From Chromatiales bacterium (GTDB lineage: Bacteria; Pseudomonadota; Gammaproteobacteria; Steroidobacterales; GCA-2729495), in NCBI GenBank assembly GCA_024234935.1, contig JACKNI010000002.1, forward strand, positions 310,001 to 374,000: 64,000 nucleotides of DNA, in the 5' to 3' direction. The notes under the pieces are model-generated. The model ran no database searches. It worked only from the letters and a program-made list of their open reading frames with translations, and was not told where the DNA came from. The translations under genes and the position numbers were made by a program. Below are positions 1 to 8,010 of the stretch, in pieces (within the stretch, counting starts at the first letter, position 1; each line of letters begins with the position of its first letter).

Positions 1-31
1 GGGGGCTGGCGGTATGGGCTTCACAGTCGGA

Positions 32-118
32 ATCTATCAGTTTTCGGGGAAGTGATAGATACTATGGCGGACTGATTTATTTATCAATTTACGAGAATCT
101 GATAAATAACTGATAGAT
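32..118. repeat. Nested AT-rich inverted repeats
   Basis: An 11-bp arm at 32-42 (ATCTATCAGTT) is perfectly inverted at 108-118. Inside it a 10-bp arm at 77-86 (TTATTTATCA) is perfectly inverted at 100-109 around a 13-nt spacer. A further TGATAGAT copy lies at 53-60. The stretch is much more AT-rich than the rest of the window. Such arrays can be recombinase arm sites, repressor operators or replication iterons. Its position beside the partial tRNA copy favours recombination sites, but that is inference. Confidence 0.6.
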
Positions 119-152
119 CCCCTGCGAGTCGCCCAAGGCGCCGGGTCGATGC

Positions 153-202
153 CATCGACATATTTGGAGGCACATGTCGACGTTTGGGCGTTTCATCGAC
201 AT
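153..202. repeat. Short repeats CATCGACAT beside the attachment-like site
   Basis: CATCGACAT occurs at 153-161 and again at 194-202, and an inverted form (ATGTCGA) lies at 174-180. All are within 75 bp of the partial tRNA-Phe copy. Direct and inverted short repeats next to an att core are typical of arm-type binding sites of tyrosine recombinases, but the unit is short and chance cannot be excluded. No gene is evident in 1-219. Confidence 0.35.
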
Positions 203-219
203 GGTCCGTTGGGCTTTGG

Positions 220-265
220 GGATGGTCAGGGGCGGAATTGAACCACCGACACGCGGATTTTCAGT
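220..265 (-). repeat. Truncated tRNA-Phe 3' half, putative attachment site
   Basis: Positions 227-265 match 4336-4374 inside the intact tRNA-Phe gene perfectly over 39 bp, from the anticodon loop through the T arm into the 3' acceptor strand. The flanking GGATGGT is also shared, but three bases of the acceptor strand are missing here and the match stops after the anticodon loop, so this copy cannot make a tRNA. It is the expected distal att copy left by a tyrosine recombinase that integrates into tRNA 3' ends. Confidence 0.8.
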
Positions 266-677
266 CGCTGGCTGCAAGTGGAAACAGTAATAGCATCAAT
301 GAGTTGGTCGGGGCGTCCGTTGCAGATTTGCCCCACGACGCAGGACTAGGCAGGACTGATCCACGCAAAACTCGCGCAACTATTCAACGAGGTCCTACGT
401 CGGGTTGTGGCCGTCTCGTAGAAGCCGGAGTCGACCCACTAGCAAGCTTACAAAGAAGCGGCTCCCGCCCACGATGTCACGTTTTGGCTCGCACCAAAGA
501 CGTCTTCAATCCCCGCCTGCAGATTAGCAGTCCGGCGGCAGTGGCCTGGAGCCAGCTACTAGCCGGCAACGGTACGACGTTGCTGGCCACGAGCACGTCA
601 ATCGCAAAGAAGTCATCGCGCTAGCCAAGGACTACGCCATCGACCCCAACAAGCTGTGCAAGACTGAAGACATACAA
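266..677. other. Gap with no recognisable gene
   Basis: No convincing gene lies here. An open segment in one plus frame runs from 528 to the TAG at 705-707 (about 59 codons) but has no start codon and no recognised family, so it reads as the tail of a decayed gene. The 5' part (266-527) shows no structure I can interpret. Confidence 0.5.
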
Positions 678-705
678 GCCGGGCGTGAACAGCGCCCGGC
701 CTTTT
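678..705. terminator. Rho-independent terminator-like hairpin
   Basis: A perfect 8-bp GC stem (GCCGGGCG at 678-685, CGCCCGGC at 693-700) with a 7-nt loop is followed on the plus strand by CTTTT. It lies immediately past the stop codon of the minus-strand gene ending at 704 and at the end of a decayed plus-strand frame. It could serve either, but the T-run favours the plus direction. Confidence 0.6.
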
Positions 706-1543
706 AGTTCCCAAGCAACGTCTGCATCCTTGCCTGCAATTGCTGTGTCAGCGCTGCGCGTCCTTCGGCATTATCAAGATAGCGGATGTAGCGGAGGTGA
801 CGCAGGTCAAACGGAATATCCTGGTCGTTCTGCGTGATGAGGATCACTTCGCGCCCGAGCGTGTGAGCAATACCGGCTTCGTAAAACACATTGGGATTTC
901 GACCCGAGCAATCGCACACCACGATGCGAGATCGGTCGATCAAGGCGACCACATCCTGAATGATCGCTGCGTTTTCCCAAATGTCGTCAGCGCGTCTGCA
1001 CCGCAGGCCCGCGTTTTCAGCGGCTTGCCTGATGGCGTCATAGGTCGCGTTAAACCCGGCGTCAAATGGCATCATTGCCGACGCTAGGGCGCGTTCGATG
1101 TTTTCGTGCTCGGTAATCTGGAACACGCTCGGGCGTTGTCTGCGTGGGCGCACGTTACGGAGTAGAAAGCGATAAAGGTCCACGTCCTTAACTGCCCAGT
1201 GATTCCGCGAAAATTCAAAGTCGTTGGGCATGTGTAATTCGGCCCGGTTCGTGTAGATCATGCTATTTTGGAGCGGGGGCACGTCGGTGTCGAAGCTAAG
1301 TTCCAACGCCACCTCCCCGCCGACGATGCGCGCTCGGTTGATCTGGCCGATATAGGCAACTTCATCCGTTATGCCTTCCACGCAAAACAGACACGGAAAC
1401 GAAGTAAGGCTTTCTAGCAGAGGGTTTCCACCCTCGCGGTACTGGGCCGTAATTTGGGCTTCGGTGTACTCAAACATCCGCCCCATCGGAACGTTGACCC
1501 TACCCGAAGGCCAATCAACGCTAAACATTAAGAGGTTGAACAA
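704..1543 (-). CDS. Nucleoside-deoxyribosyltransferase/TIR-like domain protein
   Basis: 279 residues. The C-terminal part (about 150-279) has the Rossmann-like fold signature of the nucleoside 2-deoxyribosyltransferase/TIR-like superfamily: MMPFDAGF near 157, a VVCDCSGRNPNV strand-loop with Asp211, then a YEAGIAHTLG helix with Glu222 at the position usually held by the catalytic glutamate. Residues 1-140 match nothing I recognise and could be a sensor or partner-binding region. Relatives of this fold cleave N-glycosidic bonds of nucleosides or NAD and are common effectors in anti-phage systems; that role here is inferred from the fold and island context. The start is TTG at 1543 with a GGGGAG ribosome site. 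An ATG at 1528 is the alternative but lacks one. It is divergent from the nuclease-like gene at 1666. Confidence 0.75.
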   Translation of the reverse strand: MFNLLMFSVDWPSGRVNVPMGRMFEYTEAQITAQYREGGNPLLESLTSFPCLFCVEGITDEVAYIGQINRARIVGGEVALELSFDTDVPPLQNSMIYTNRAELHMPNDFEFSRNHWAVKDVDLYRFLLRNVRPRRQRPSVFQITEHENIERALASAMMPFDAGFNATYDAIRQAAENAGLRCRRADDIWENAAIIQDVVALIDRSRIVVCDCSGRNPNVFYEAGIAHTLGREVILITQNDQDIPFDLRHLRYIRYLDNAEGRAALTQQLQARMQTLLGN

Positions 1544-1665
1544 CGCTCCCCCATAGGCAAGTTGGGCCTGCCTTCCATGTTTTCTTTGTACGTGTCGCCT
1601 GCCGACTATCTAGCGCAGTATGCTGCGCGTCAGCACTTCCGTCGAGGACCGAAGCGGCGCTGCGC
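1544..1665. promoter_or_regulatory. Divergent intergenic region with a small dyad
   Basis: This 122-bp gap separates the two divergent island genes and must hold both promoters. A dyad, GCGCAG at 1613-1618 and CTGCGC at 1623-1628 with TATG between, could be an operator. I see no clear -35/-10 pair. The plus gene lacks a good ribosome site, so its transcript may be leaderless or weakly translated. Confidence 0.35.
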
Positions 1666-3126
1666 ATGAAAATCTACTTCTCAGACTTCTTTGACGTCGA
1701 TCCAGTAGTGCTGGACCAGTACGGCGCGTTTAACATTTCGCTGATCAACGACCTGCCCGTATTCATTGATCCCTTCCTGCTCTTCAACAGCGAGAAAGCC
1801 GAGTACCGGTCGCTTCACGACGAGATTATTGGGTATATCCGATTCCTGCGCGACATCTCCAACAGTGGGTACGTCAACAATGGACTCCTTAGCAGTTGGT
1901 ACAGGTTCCCAGAGGTCAAGCAGAACTGGCTCGGCTATAGCAAGGTCGGGAATAGAGGGTCAGGTCTTGGGGCTCACTTCGCGGCGGCGCTAAATGAGAA
2001 TCTCAACTCCCTTTTCCGAGATTTCGGCACTGAACGCGTCACTCGCGGCAGCCACCTTGAAAAGCTGTGCCTGATTAAAGACAACGTCGGAAGGGACAAT
2101 ATCAGCGACTTCACGACAAACCTCGTGAAGGGCTTTCTTTGTCGCTACACCCAACAGTTCGCACAAACACACATCGACCCGGATCGCCTTCGGCGGGTTC
2201 CCGTACGGCATGTCTCATTCAACTACGAAACCCGGAGTTGGATGACCGAGAACTTTGCTCTGCCGTACATTGACGGTGATTTCGTCCTGCTAACGCCCAA
2301 AGAAATCCTCACCAAAGATGACGCGTGGATCAACAAGCATGATCTGATCGGCAACTTTAGAGATATTGCGAGCAGCATCCCGAACGAGGAACTTCGAGCG
2401 CAGATAAATGACTACTTCCTCCGAATGCTACCCAGGGATGCCAATAAGAAGGAGGAAGGCGAGGCTATCATCGCTACGATCAGGCAATACCCAACACTGA
2501 TCGACTACTTCATCCGTTACAAGGAGGAGCACGGCGAGGAAGCGCAGACACTTAGTGAAGAACGAGTATTCGAAACCGAGCAGATCTTCATCGAGCAGGT
2601 TGGCCGGTTTTCGCAGCAACTAGCCGCTCTAACTCAGTTCTATGAGCGCCCAGACAAATCCTATCAGAACGCCTATGATCGCGTGATGTTTCTAAAGCAA
2701 GTGATCGAGAACAACGATGGCTATCGAGTCTTCTATGTCAATGGGAAGCCGGTAAAGCGTGAAGCAGACCTTCAGATCATGTTCAAGCTCACTTGGTACG
2801 CGAGCGATTTTGCAGCAGACAGCGAGGTCAACAACGGGCGTGGACCGGTCGACTTTAAGATTTCTCGCGGCTCAAGGGACAGTACGGTCGTTGAGTTCAA
2901 GCTTGCAAGCAATTCAAAACTGAAGAGGAATTTAGAAAATCAAGTTGAGATCTACCAAGCGGCGAATCCGAGAAGCAGAGGTATAAAGGTAATCATGTGC
3001 TTTTCGGAGGGAGAGATATTGAAGGTATCTCGTATCCTCAACGACCTCCGCCTCACTGGCGATCCGAACATTGTCGTTATCGACGCGGATGCAAATAATA
3101 AGGTCTCTGCGTCAAACGTACACTAG
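1666..3126 (+). CDS. Uncharacterised protein with C-terminal PD-(D/E)XK nuclease signature
   Basis: 486 residues, soluble, with no signal peptide. The C-terminal third carries a nuclease-like motif: GPVDF with Asp396, then VVEFKLA with Glu410 and Lys412, followed by a helix with QVEIY resembling the QxxxY motif of RecB-like nucleases. The N-terminal two thirds begin MKIYFSDFFDV and contain a conserved-looking DPFLLF segment, but I do not recognise a named domain. Composition is distinctly more AT-rich than neighbouring core genes, consistent with recent transfer. The ATG start has no strong Shine-Dalgarno. It is divergent from the TIR-like gene, next to an HsdR remnant and inside a tRNA-bounded island. 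DNA cleavage during defence is a reasonable inference, and a non-catalytic role is possible. Confidence 0.8.
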   Translation: MKIYFSDFFDVDPVVLDQYGAFNISLINDLPVFIDPFLLFNSEKAEYRSLHDEIIGYIRFLRDISNSGYVNNGLLSSWYRFPEVKQNWLGYSKVGNRGSGLGAHFAAALNENLNSLFRDFGTERVTRGSHLEKLCLIKDNVGRDNISDFTTNLVKGFLCRYTQQFAQTHIDPDRLRRVPVRHVSFNYETRSWMTENFALPYIDGDFVLLTPKEILTKDDAWINKHDLIGNFRDIASSIPNEELRAQINDYFLRMLPRDANKKEEGEAIIATIRQYPTLIDYFIRYKEEHGEEAQTLSEERVFETEQIFIEQVGRFSQQLAALTQFYERPDKSYQNAYDRVMFLKQVIENNDGYRVFYVNGKPVKREADLQIMFKLTWYASDFAADSEVNNGRGPVDFKISRGSRDSTVVEFKLASNSKLKRNLENQVEIYQAANPRSRGIKVIMCFSEGEILKVSRILNDLRLTGDPNIVVIDADANNKVSASNVH

Positions 3127-3155
3127 AGAAGCGCCCGCGATTGGTAGTTTCGGCG

Positions 3156-3593
3156 CTAAGTGGATTGCCTCGGTGCAGGTTCACCTAGGTACAGGTACTT
3201 CTGAAAGCCGACGAAGACCGCTCTGATTTCCTCGGCTGGCCCCAAGTCACTTACAGCGTCCTGTATGGCGTCGCGGTACTTCAGCTTGAGCAGCGGTGAG
3301 AGCTTCTCCTGATCTAACTCACCGACACCCTGCTTGACATACTGGCCCAGGACGAACTCGATGAACTGCTGCTGCCGATAGTCAAACTGGTCATGGACGC
3401 GGTTACGGGCAGCACTGGCCCGGACTTCCCGGGTGATGGGGGGCATGGTGAAGGCCACATACGCCAGCACGTCGAACAGATCGCTGTTCTCAGCGTCTAT
3501 GACCTTCTGCATCTCAGCCATTAGGTCTGGCCTTGCCCTGAGATCTCCAACATCGAGGTTAGGCAGGCCGATGGCCCGAAAGCCGCAAGGCAA
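3156..3593 (-). pseudogene. hsdR: Remnant of type I restriction enzyme R subunit (C-terminus)
   Basis: About 145 codons resemble only the C-terminal domain of type I restriction HsdR subunits: DVLAYVAF, PPITREVRA, a Q-rich helix ending QFIEFVLGQYVKQGV, ELDQEKLSPLLKLKY and a final AVFVGFQKYLY. The PD-(D/E)XK nuclease and helicase parts of HsdR (which total about 800 residues or more) are absent, and no hsdM or hsdS is nearby. The only start is a TTG at 3593 without a ribosome site, so this is a broken relic. It converges on the nuclease-like gene, 29 bp away. It shows that the island or its site once carried a restriction-modification system. Confidence 0.75.
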
Positions 3594-3616
3594 ACGCCGA
3601 GTTGGCCCAACGGCGC

Positions 3617-3814
3617 CTACGGCGTATCCACCCCATTCTTTACGTTGTAGTTCAGGTTCTTCAACATGGCCTCGAACAGGGCATCTGCAAGAGCGTTGAA
3701 CGCCTCTGGACTCATCGGCGTTGGCTTATTGGCATCATGGTCTGCGTGAGCACCAACGTCACCTTCAGGTGCCGAGATCTCCGGCACTAAGGCCTTTGAT
3801 TTCCGTTCTGACAT
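3617..3814 (-). CDS. Small hypothetical protein
   Basis: 65 residues, starting MSERKSKAL. The N-terminal half is hydrophilic and rich in Asp and His. The C-terminal half is a likely amphipathic helix (SPEAFNALADALFEAML). The strongest support is an excellent ribosome site, AGGAGGT, spaced 7 bases before the ATG at 3814. It is co-directional with, and 23 bp upstream of, the HsdR remnant. No homology is recognised. It could be an expressed small island protein or the leftover start of a gene whose remainder was replaced. Confidence 0.45.
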   Translation of the reverse strand: MSERKSKALVPEISAPEGDVGAHADHDANKPTPMSPEAFNALADALFEAMLKNLNYNVKNGVDTP

Positions 3815-3918
3815 CGCTATCACCTCCTGTATGTATTCCGTCCAAAAAAATGAATCGAAGCGCGCCTTGTGCGCGACATCGCCCAATGCGGCCGACTGCC
3901 CTCTGCAAAGGGGCCCAA

Positions 3919-4098
3919 TTACGGAGCGTTCCTGGCCGGCATCCTCACGCCGAGGATAGTCACGCTTCTGCCCGTCTCGGTGACCTCCCGGATCACCAGC
4001 GACGTTGGTGGGTTGCCCGGCTTGAGATCGGGAGTGCCATTCAGGGGCTCTGAACGGGTATCGGACGAATCCGGGGTCGGCGGCTTGGGATCTGACAT
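3919..4098 (-). CDS. Small hypothetical protein
   Basis: 59 residues, starting MSDPKPPTP. A proline/serine-rich N-terminus is followed by a short strand-rich region (TSLVIREVTETGRSVTILGV). An AGGAG ribosome site lies about 9 bases before the ATG at 4098. An in-frame upstream extension to 4155 has no such site. The product matches no family I know. It is co-directional with the 65-residue frame downstream, and the two may form a small cassette. Short length keeps confidence low. Confidence 0.35.
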   Translation of the reverse strand: MSDPKPPTPDSSDTRSEPLNGTPDLKPGNPPTSLVIREVTETGRSVTILGVRMPARNAP

Positions 4099-4328
4099 GG
4101 CCTGCGCTCCTGAGTGACTCCTGGGCGGCACCGCCAGCAGCAAGACTGGCGGCACCGGTCAGCATCGGAGCAGGAACAAGGTCCGGATCGGGGAGGCGGT
4201 AGAGACAGGGCCCACTTGGTTGCTGTGTCAGCCGCATCCCCTTTCGGGTGTCCACCTTGCCTGGGTTGGCAGGTTGGCGGGGCCTCGTGGCCCACTCTTG
4301 ATGCTGAAAACATTATATCGCTAATGGA
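4099..4328. other. Island end next to tRNA-Phe, no gene seen
   Basis: About 230 bp between the last small reading frame and the 3' end of tRNA-Phe. I see no integrase fragment, no convincing coding region and no clear repeat. Long frames here overlap one another on both strands and look like artefacts of GC-rich DNA. Confidence 0.4.
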
Positions 4329-4404
<76 letters not shown>

Positions 4405-4412
4405 ATCTGGGC

Positions 4413-4440
4413 GGGATCGCGGCTGAAGCCGCGCCTGCGG
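4413..4440 (+). repeat. REP-like sequence, copy 1
   Basis: GGGATCGCGGCTGAAGCCG at 4413-4431 is identical to 4802-4820 and is largely repeated, inverted, at 38397-38419. The core GCGGCTGAAGCCGC is a near-perfect hairpin. This copy lies between the tRNA-Phe 5' end and the yggX stop codon, where it may act as a 3' transcript stabiliser. Confidence 0.7.
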
Positions 4441-4510
4441 GAGGCGGGGGCATTTTACGCGGTCGGCCGGGCTTGCCGTCAAGGAATCCCGGTGCCGGCT
4501 GCAAAAAACC

Positions 4511-4777
4511 CTATTTGGGCTTGAAGTCGGGCGGCGGGGCTGCGCCGCCGCCAAAGAAGAACTTCTCCATTTCCGCTTCGAGGAACTTGCGGGCCTTGGG
4601 CTCGAAGGGCGTGAGGCGGTATTCGTTGATGAGCATGGTCTGGTGGGCGAGCCACTGCTGCCAGGCCTGTTTGGAGACATTCTCGTAGACGCGCTTGCCG
4701 AGCTCGCCGGGATAGGGAACGTAGTCGAGACCATCGGTTTCGATTTTCAATAGTACGCAATTGACCTGGCGGGGCAT
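4511..4777 (-). CDS. yggX: YggX, Fe(II) trafficking / oxidative damage protection protein
   Basis: 88 residues, the normal family length, with the conserved blocks YPGELGKRVYE, the Trp-rich AWQQWLAHQTMLINE and a C-terminal EMEKFFF. YggX family proteins protect iron-sulfur enzymes and DNA from oxidative damage and are proposed to handle labile Fe(II). The gene follows mutY by 46 bp on the same strand, as in Escherichia coli, which pairs an Fe-S-containing DNA repair glycosylase with an iron-protection protein. The C-terminal tail is a low-complexity Gly/Ala/Pro stretch. Confidence 0.95.
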   Translation of the reverse strand: MPRQVNCVLLKIETDGLDYVPYPGELGKRVYENVSKQAWQQWLAHQTMLINEYRLTPFEPKARKFLEAEMEKFFFGGGAAPPPDFKPK

Positions 4778-4799
4778 TTGGGGGCCTTCTGTTGTTTAG

Positions 4800-4828
4800 G
4801 TGGGATCGCGGCTGAAGCCGCTCCTACG
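4800..4828 (+). repeat. REP-like sequence, copy 2
   Basis: The same GGGATCGCGGCTGAAGCCG core as at 4413, here at 4802-4820, followed by CTCCTACGGGAG. It occupies the short mutY-yggX gap, and its CTCCTAC end contains the TAG stop codon of mutY (4824-4826 read on the minus strand). Confidence 0.75.
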
Positions 4829-5879
4829 GGAGAGCGTTGAGCAACTTCGAAACCGGCGCGGCAAGACCAACCTGTGCCGGCGCGCTCTTGTTATACCAGA
4901 GCCACCGGTCGCTCTCCATCGCGCGCAGCGGCACGCTGCCGAGGCGACATTCGACCGGCGTGATGTCGAGGTCGAAGTGCGTGAAGCCGTGGCGAAAGAC
5001 CTTGCGCACATGCGTCGCATCGGGCGCGGCACCAAACTGCGCGCTGCACCACTCGCCCGCCGCATCGACCGAGCTGATTTCGGGCAGGCCCCAGAGTCCG
5101 CCCCAGATGCCGGTATCGGCCCGCCGTTCGAGCAGTACCGCGCCATCGGCACGGGCGCACAAGAGCAGCACGCAGTTGCGCAGCGGTCGCGCCCTGGCCG
5201 GCTTGCGCGCCGGCAGTTGTCCGGTGAGCCCTTCCGCATATGCGCGACAGCCTTCGCGCAAGGGACACTGTTGGCAGGCCGGTTTGCGCCGCGCGCAGAC
5301 CGATGCGCCGAGATCCATGATCGCCTGGGTGTAGTGCGCGACGCGCTGCGCGGGCGTGCAGCGCTCGGCCAGCGCCCAGAGTTCACGCTGCACGGCTGAT
5401 TCAGATGGCGGCCCCTCGATGCGGAACACGCGGGCGAGCACGCGCTTGACGTTGCCGTCGAGGATCGCGTGGCGCCGGCCGGCAGACAGCGCAAGGATCG
5501 CGGCAGCCGTCGAGCGGCCGATACCGGGCAGCGCCGACAAGGCATCGAAATCCGCCGGCACCACGCCCTCATGCTGGTCGCGGACCTGTTGCGCGGCGCG
5601 ATGCAGATTCCGCGCGCGAGCGTAGTAGCCCAGACCCGACCAGCGATGCAGCACTGCATCGGCCGGTGCATCGGCCAGCGCCCGCACATCGGGGAAGGCG
5701 GCCATGAAGATGTCGTAGTAACGCGCGACGGTCGCGACCTGGGTCTGCTGGAGCATGATTTCCGACACCCAGACGCGGTAGGGCGTGGGCTCTTGCTGCC
5801 AGGGCAGATCCCTGCGGCCGTGCCGGTCCCACCAGGCGAGGAGCAAGGGAGCCAGCTTTTCAGCGAAGTCGGCTTTCAT
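4824..5879 (-). CDS. mutY: Adenine DNA glycosylase MutY
   Basis: 351 residues. Removes adenine mispaired with 8-oxoguanine in base-excision repair. Seen: catalytic Glu40 in SEIMLQQTQV, helix-hairpin-helix LPGIGRSTA (about 117-125), catalytic Asp141 in LDGNVKRVL, and a 4Fe-4S loop Cys195-x6-Cys202-x2-Cys205-x5-Cys211. A C-terminal NUDIX-like 8-oxoG recognition domain follows (about 230-351). I chose ATG 5879, which gives the usual N-terminus; the frame stays open 47 codons further but would run into kup. Divergent from kup and upstream of yggX. Confidence 0.97.
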   Translation of the reverse strand: MKADFAEKLAPLLLAWWDRHGRRDLPWQQEPTPYRVWVSEIMLQQTQVATVARYYDIFMAAFPDVRALADAPADAVLHRWSGLGYYARARNLHRAAQQVRDQHEGVVPADFDALSALPGIGRSTAAAILALSAGRRHAILDGNVKRVLARVFRIEGPPSESAVQRELWALAERCTPAQRVAHYTQAIMDLGASVCARRKPACQQCPLREGCRAYAEGLTGQLPARKPARARPLRNCVLLLCARADGAVLLERRADTGIWGGLWGLPEISSVDAAGEWCSAQFGAAPDATHVRKVFRHGFTHFDLDITPVECRLGSVPLRAMESDRWLWYNKSAPAQVGLAAPVSKLLNALP

Positions 5880-6010
5880 GACGGCAGAGCCTAACAAGTT
5901 GCCTGCCGGGAGTGAGCGATTGCAGCCGGCCGGGGACTTGCCCGCCACCAGCGGGCGGCGCAGACTCCGCCACCGTCGCCCCCCGGGGGGCTGCACGATC
6001 ACATTGACCG

Positions 6011-7870
6011 ATGTCGCCATCCCGCCTCAAAGCTCCGGCCATCATTGGCGCCATCGGGGTTGTCTATGGAGACATCGGCACCAGCCCCCTCTACGCCTTC
6101 GGTGCAGCGATAAAGGCCTCCCGCCCGGCGCCCGTCGGGCTGGCGATATTCGGCTCGCTGTCGCTGATTTTCTGGAGCCTGGTGCTGGTCGTCAGCCTCA
6201 AGTACCTCGTCGTCGTGGTACGGGCAGACAATGAAGGCGAAGGCGGCATTCTCGCGCTGCTGGCCAGGCTCGAACAGCATTTCTTCCGCTGGAGTTACTG
6301 GTCGCGGAAGCTGCTGCTGGCCGGTGCGCTCGGTGCAGCGCTCTTTTATTGCGATGCCGTCATCACGCCCGCGATCTCGGTGCTCAGCGCGGTTGAAGGC
6401 CTGGAACTGCTGGACCCCGGCTTTTCAGGGGCCATCCTGCCACTGGCCTGCGGCATTCTGCTCGGGCTGTTCCTGCTCCAGCGCAACGGCACTGCCAGCA
6501 TCAGTCGCTACTTCGGTCCCGTCATGCTGTTGTGGTTCGGCGCACTGGGCGTGCTCGGCGTGATTTCCATCGCCCATACACCGCAGATCCTGCTGGCTCT
6601 GAACCCGATGTTCGCACTCGCACTGCTGTCACATGAAACGGGGATTGGCATGGCGATCATCGGCGCGGTCTTTCTCACCGTGACCGGCGGCGAGGCCCTG
6701 TATGCCGACATGGGGCATTTCGGGCGATCGGCGGTGCGGGTGACCTGGTTCGGATTTGTCTGGCCTGCGCTGGTGCTGAACTATTTCGGCCAGGGCGCAC
6801 TCGCGCTGCGTGACGTCGGCTCGCTGGACAGCCCGTTCTTCCGGCTCGCACCGGAACCGCTGCTTGCGGCCCTGATCATCCTTGCCACGGCTGCCACCAT
6901 CATTGCCTCCCAGGCAACGATTACCGGTGCGTTCTCCATCACCAAGCAGGCGGTACAACTCGATCTCATGCCACGTGTGCGGATTGTCCAGACTTCAGAA
7001 CAGGAACGCGGCCAGATCTACGTGCCGGTTGCCAACTGGGTAATGCTGGTTCTGGTCATCAGCGTGATGCTCGGCTTTGGCAGTTCTGGCGCGCTGTCGG
7101 CGGCATACGGGGCAGCCGTCGCGGGCACGATGTGGATTACCACGGTACTTGCCGCCGTGCTGGCGCGGATCGAATGGAAATGGTCATGGCCCCTGCTCGC
7201 CGTGGCCTTCGGCAGCTTCCTTGTCATCGACACCACGTTTGTATTCGGCAACCTGACCAAGATTGACGACGGCGCATGGGTACCGGTACTCATGGCGGCA
7301 CTGCTGTTCCTGGTGTTCGTGGCCTGGCACGACGGCCGGGAACAATTGAGCCGCAAACTCGATGCCGCCGTCGTCAGGACAGGAGAGCTGGAAGGCCTGT
7401 TGACCGGCACCCGGCAGGTCAGCGGCACCGCGATTTTTCTTGCCAGCCGCCCTGACTCCATACCCGGCGCGTTCCTGCGCAACATCGAGCACAACCATGT
7501 GGTGCACGAGAACGTGGTGTTCCTGCACCTCAACTTTCTCCGGGTGCCGAAAGCCGATGCTGCAACACGCCTGACCATCGAACGGTTGCACGACTCGATC
7601 TACACGGTTCAGGCGCGTTTCGGCTTCATGGAAACCCCGGATGTGGCCGCCGTCATCCAGCAATGCGTGCGTCAGGGTCTGCGCATCGCTTCCCGCGACT
7701 ACACGCTGTTCCTCGGTCAACACGTCGTGGTCCCGATCCGCCGGCGACGTGCCCGGCTCTGGCAGCGGGAGCTGTTTGCCTGGCTGCAGCGTCGCTCGAC
7801 AGGCGCTGCCGAGTTCTTCGGCATGCCACTGCGGCGCGTGGTGATCGTCAGTACCGTGATCGAAATATAG
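6011..7870 (+). CDS. kup: Kup low-affinity potassium uptake transporter
   Basis: 619 residues, the typical Kup length. Inner-membrane K+/H+ symporter. The N-terminal signature GVVYGDIGTSPLYAF (about 16-30) and about 12 hydrophobic segments are visible, including the GALGAALFYCDAVITPAISVLSAVEG type region written here in pieces: GALGAALFYCDAVIT near 110. A soluble C-terminal domain of about 150 residues follows from roughly 470, with the family motif AIFLASRPDSIP. The gene stands alone, divergent from mutY across about 130 bp. Confidence 0.95.
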   Translation: MSPSRLKAPAIIGAIGVVYGDIGTSPLYAFGAAIKASRPAPVGLAIFGSLSLIFWSLVLVVSLKYLVVVVRADNEGEGGILALLARLEQHFFRWSYWSRKLLLAGALGAALFYCDAVITPAISVLSAVEGLELLDPGFSGAILPLACGILLGLFLLQRNGTASISRYFGPVMLLWFGALGVLGVISIAHTPQILLALNPMFALALLSHETGIGMAIIGAVFLTVTGGEALYADMGHFGRSAVRVTWFGFVWPALVLNYFGQGALALRDVGSLDSPFFRLAPEPLLAALIILATAATIIASQATITGAFSITKQAVQLDLMPRVRIVQTSEQERGQIYVPVANWVMLVLVISVMLGFGSSGALSAAYGAAVAGTMWITTVLAAVLARIEWKWSWPLLAVAFGSFLVIDTTFVFGNLTKIDDGAWVPVLMAALLFLVFVAWHDGREQLSRKLDAAVVRTGELEGLLTGTRQVSGTAIFLASRPDSIPGAFLRNIEHNHVVHENVVFLHLNFLRVPKADAATRLTIERLHDSIYTVQARFGFMETPDVAAVIQQCVRQGLRIASRDYTLFLGQHVVVPIRRRRARLWQRELFAWLQRRSTGAAEFFGMPLRRVVIVSTVIEI

Positions 7871-8010
7871 ATCCGTTCATTGGCACAAATCGGCCTGAAC
7901 TGTGCGCTCGCGCAGCCCATCCGGCCCGCGGATGTGACCCCGGTCTCATCGACTTGTCATAGTCGGGCCTTAGGCTAACCCCACATCTATCCGTGGGGAC
8001 GAACTGGCCG

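Noticed and set aside
3156..3593. HsdR fragment read as a functional restriction enzyme
   Set aside because: Only the C-terminal domain exists, and helicase motifs, nuclease motif and the hsdM/hsdS genes are missing.
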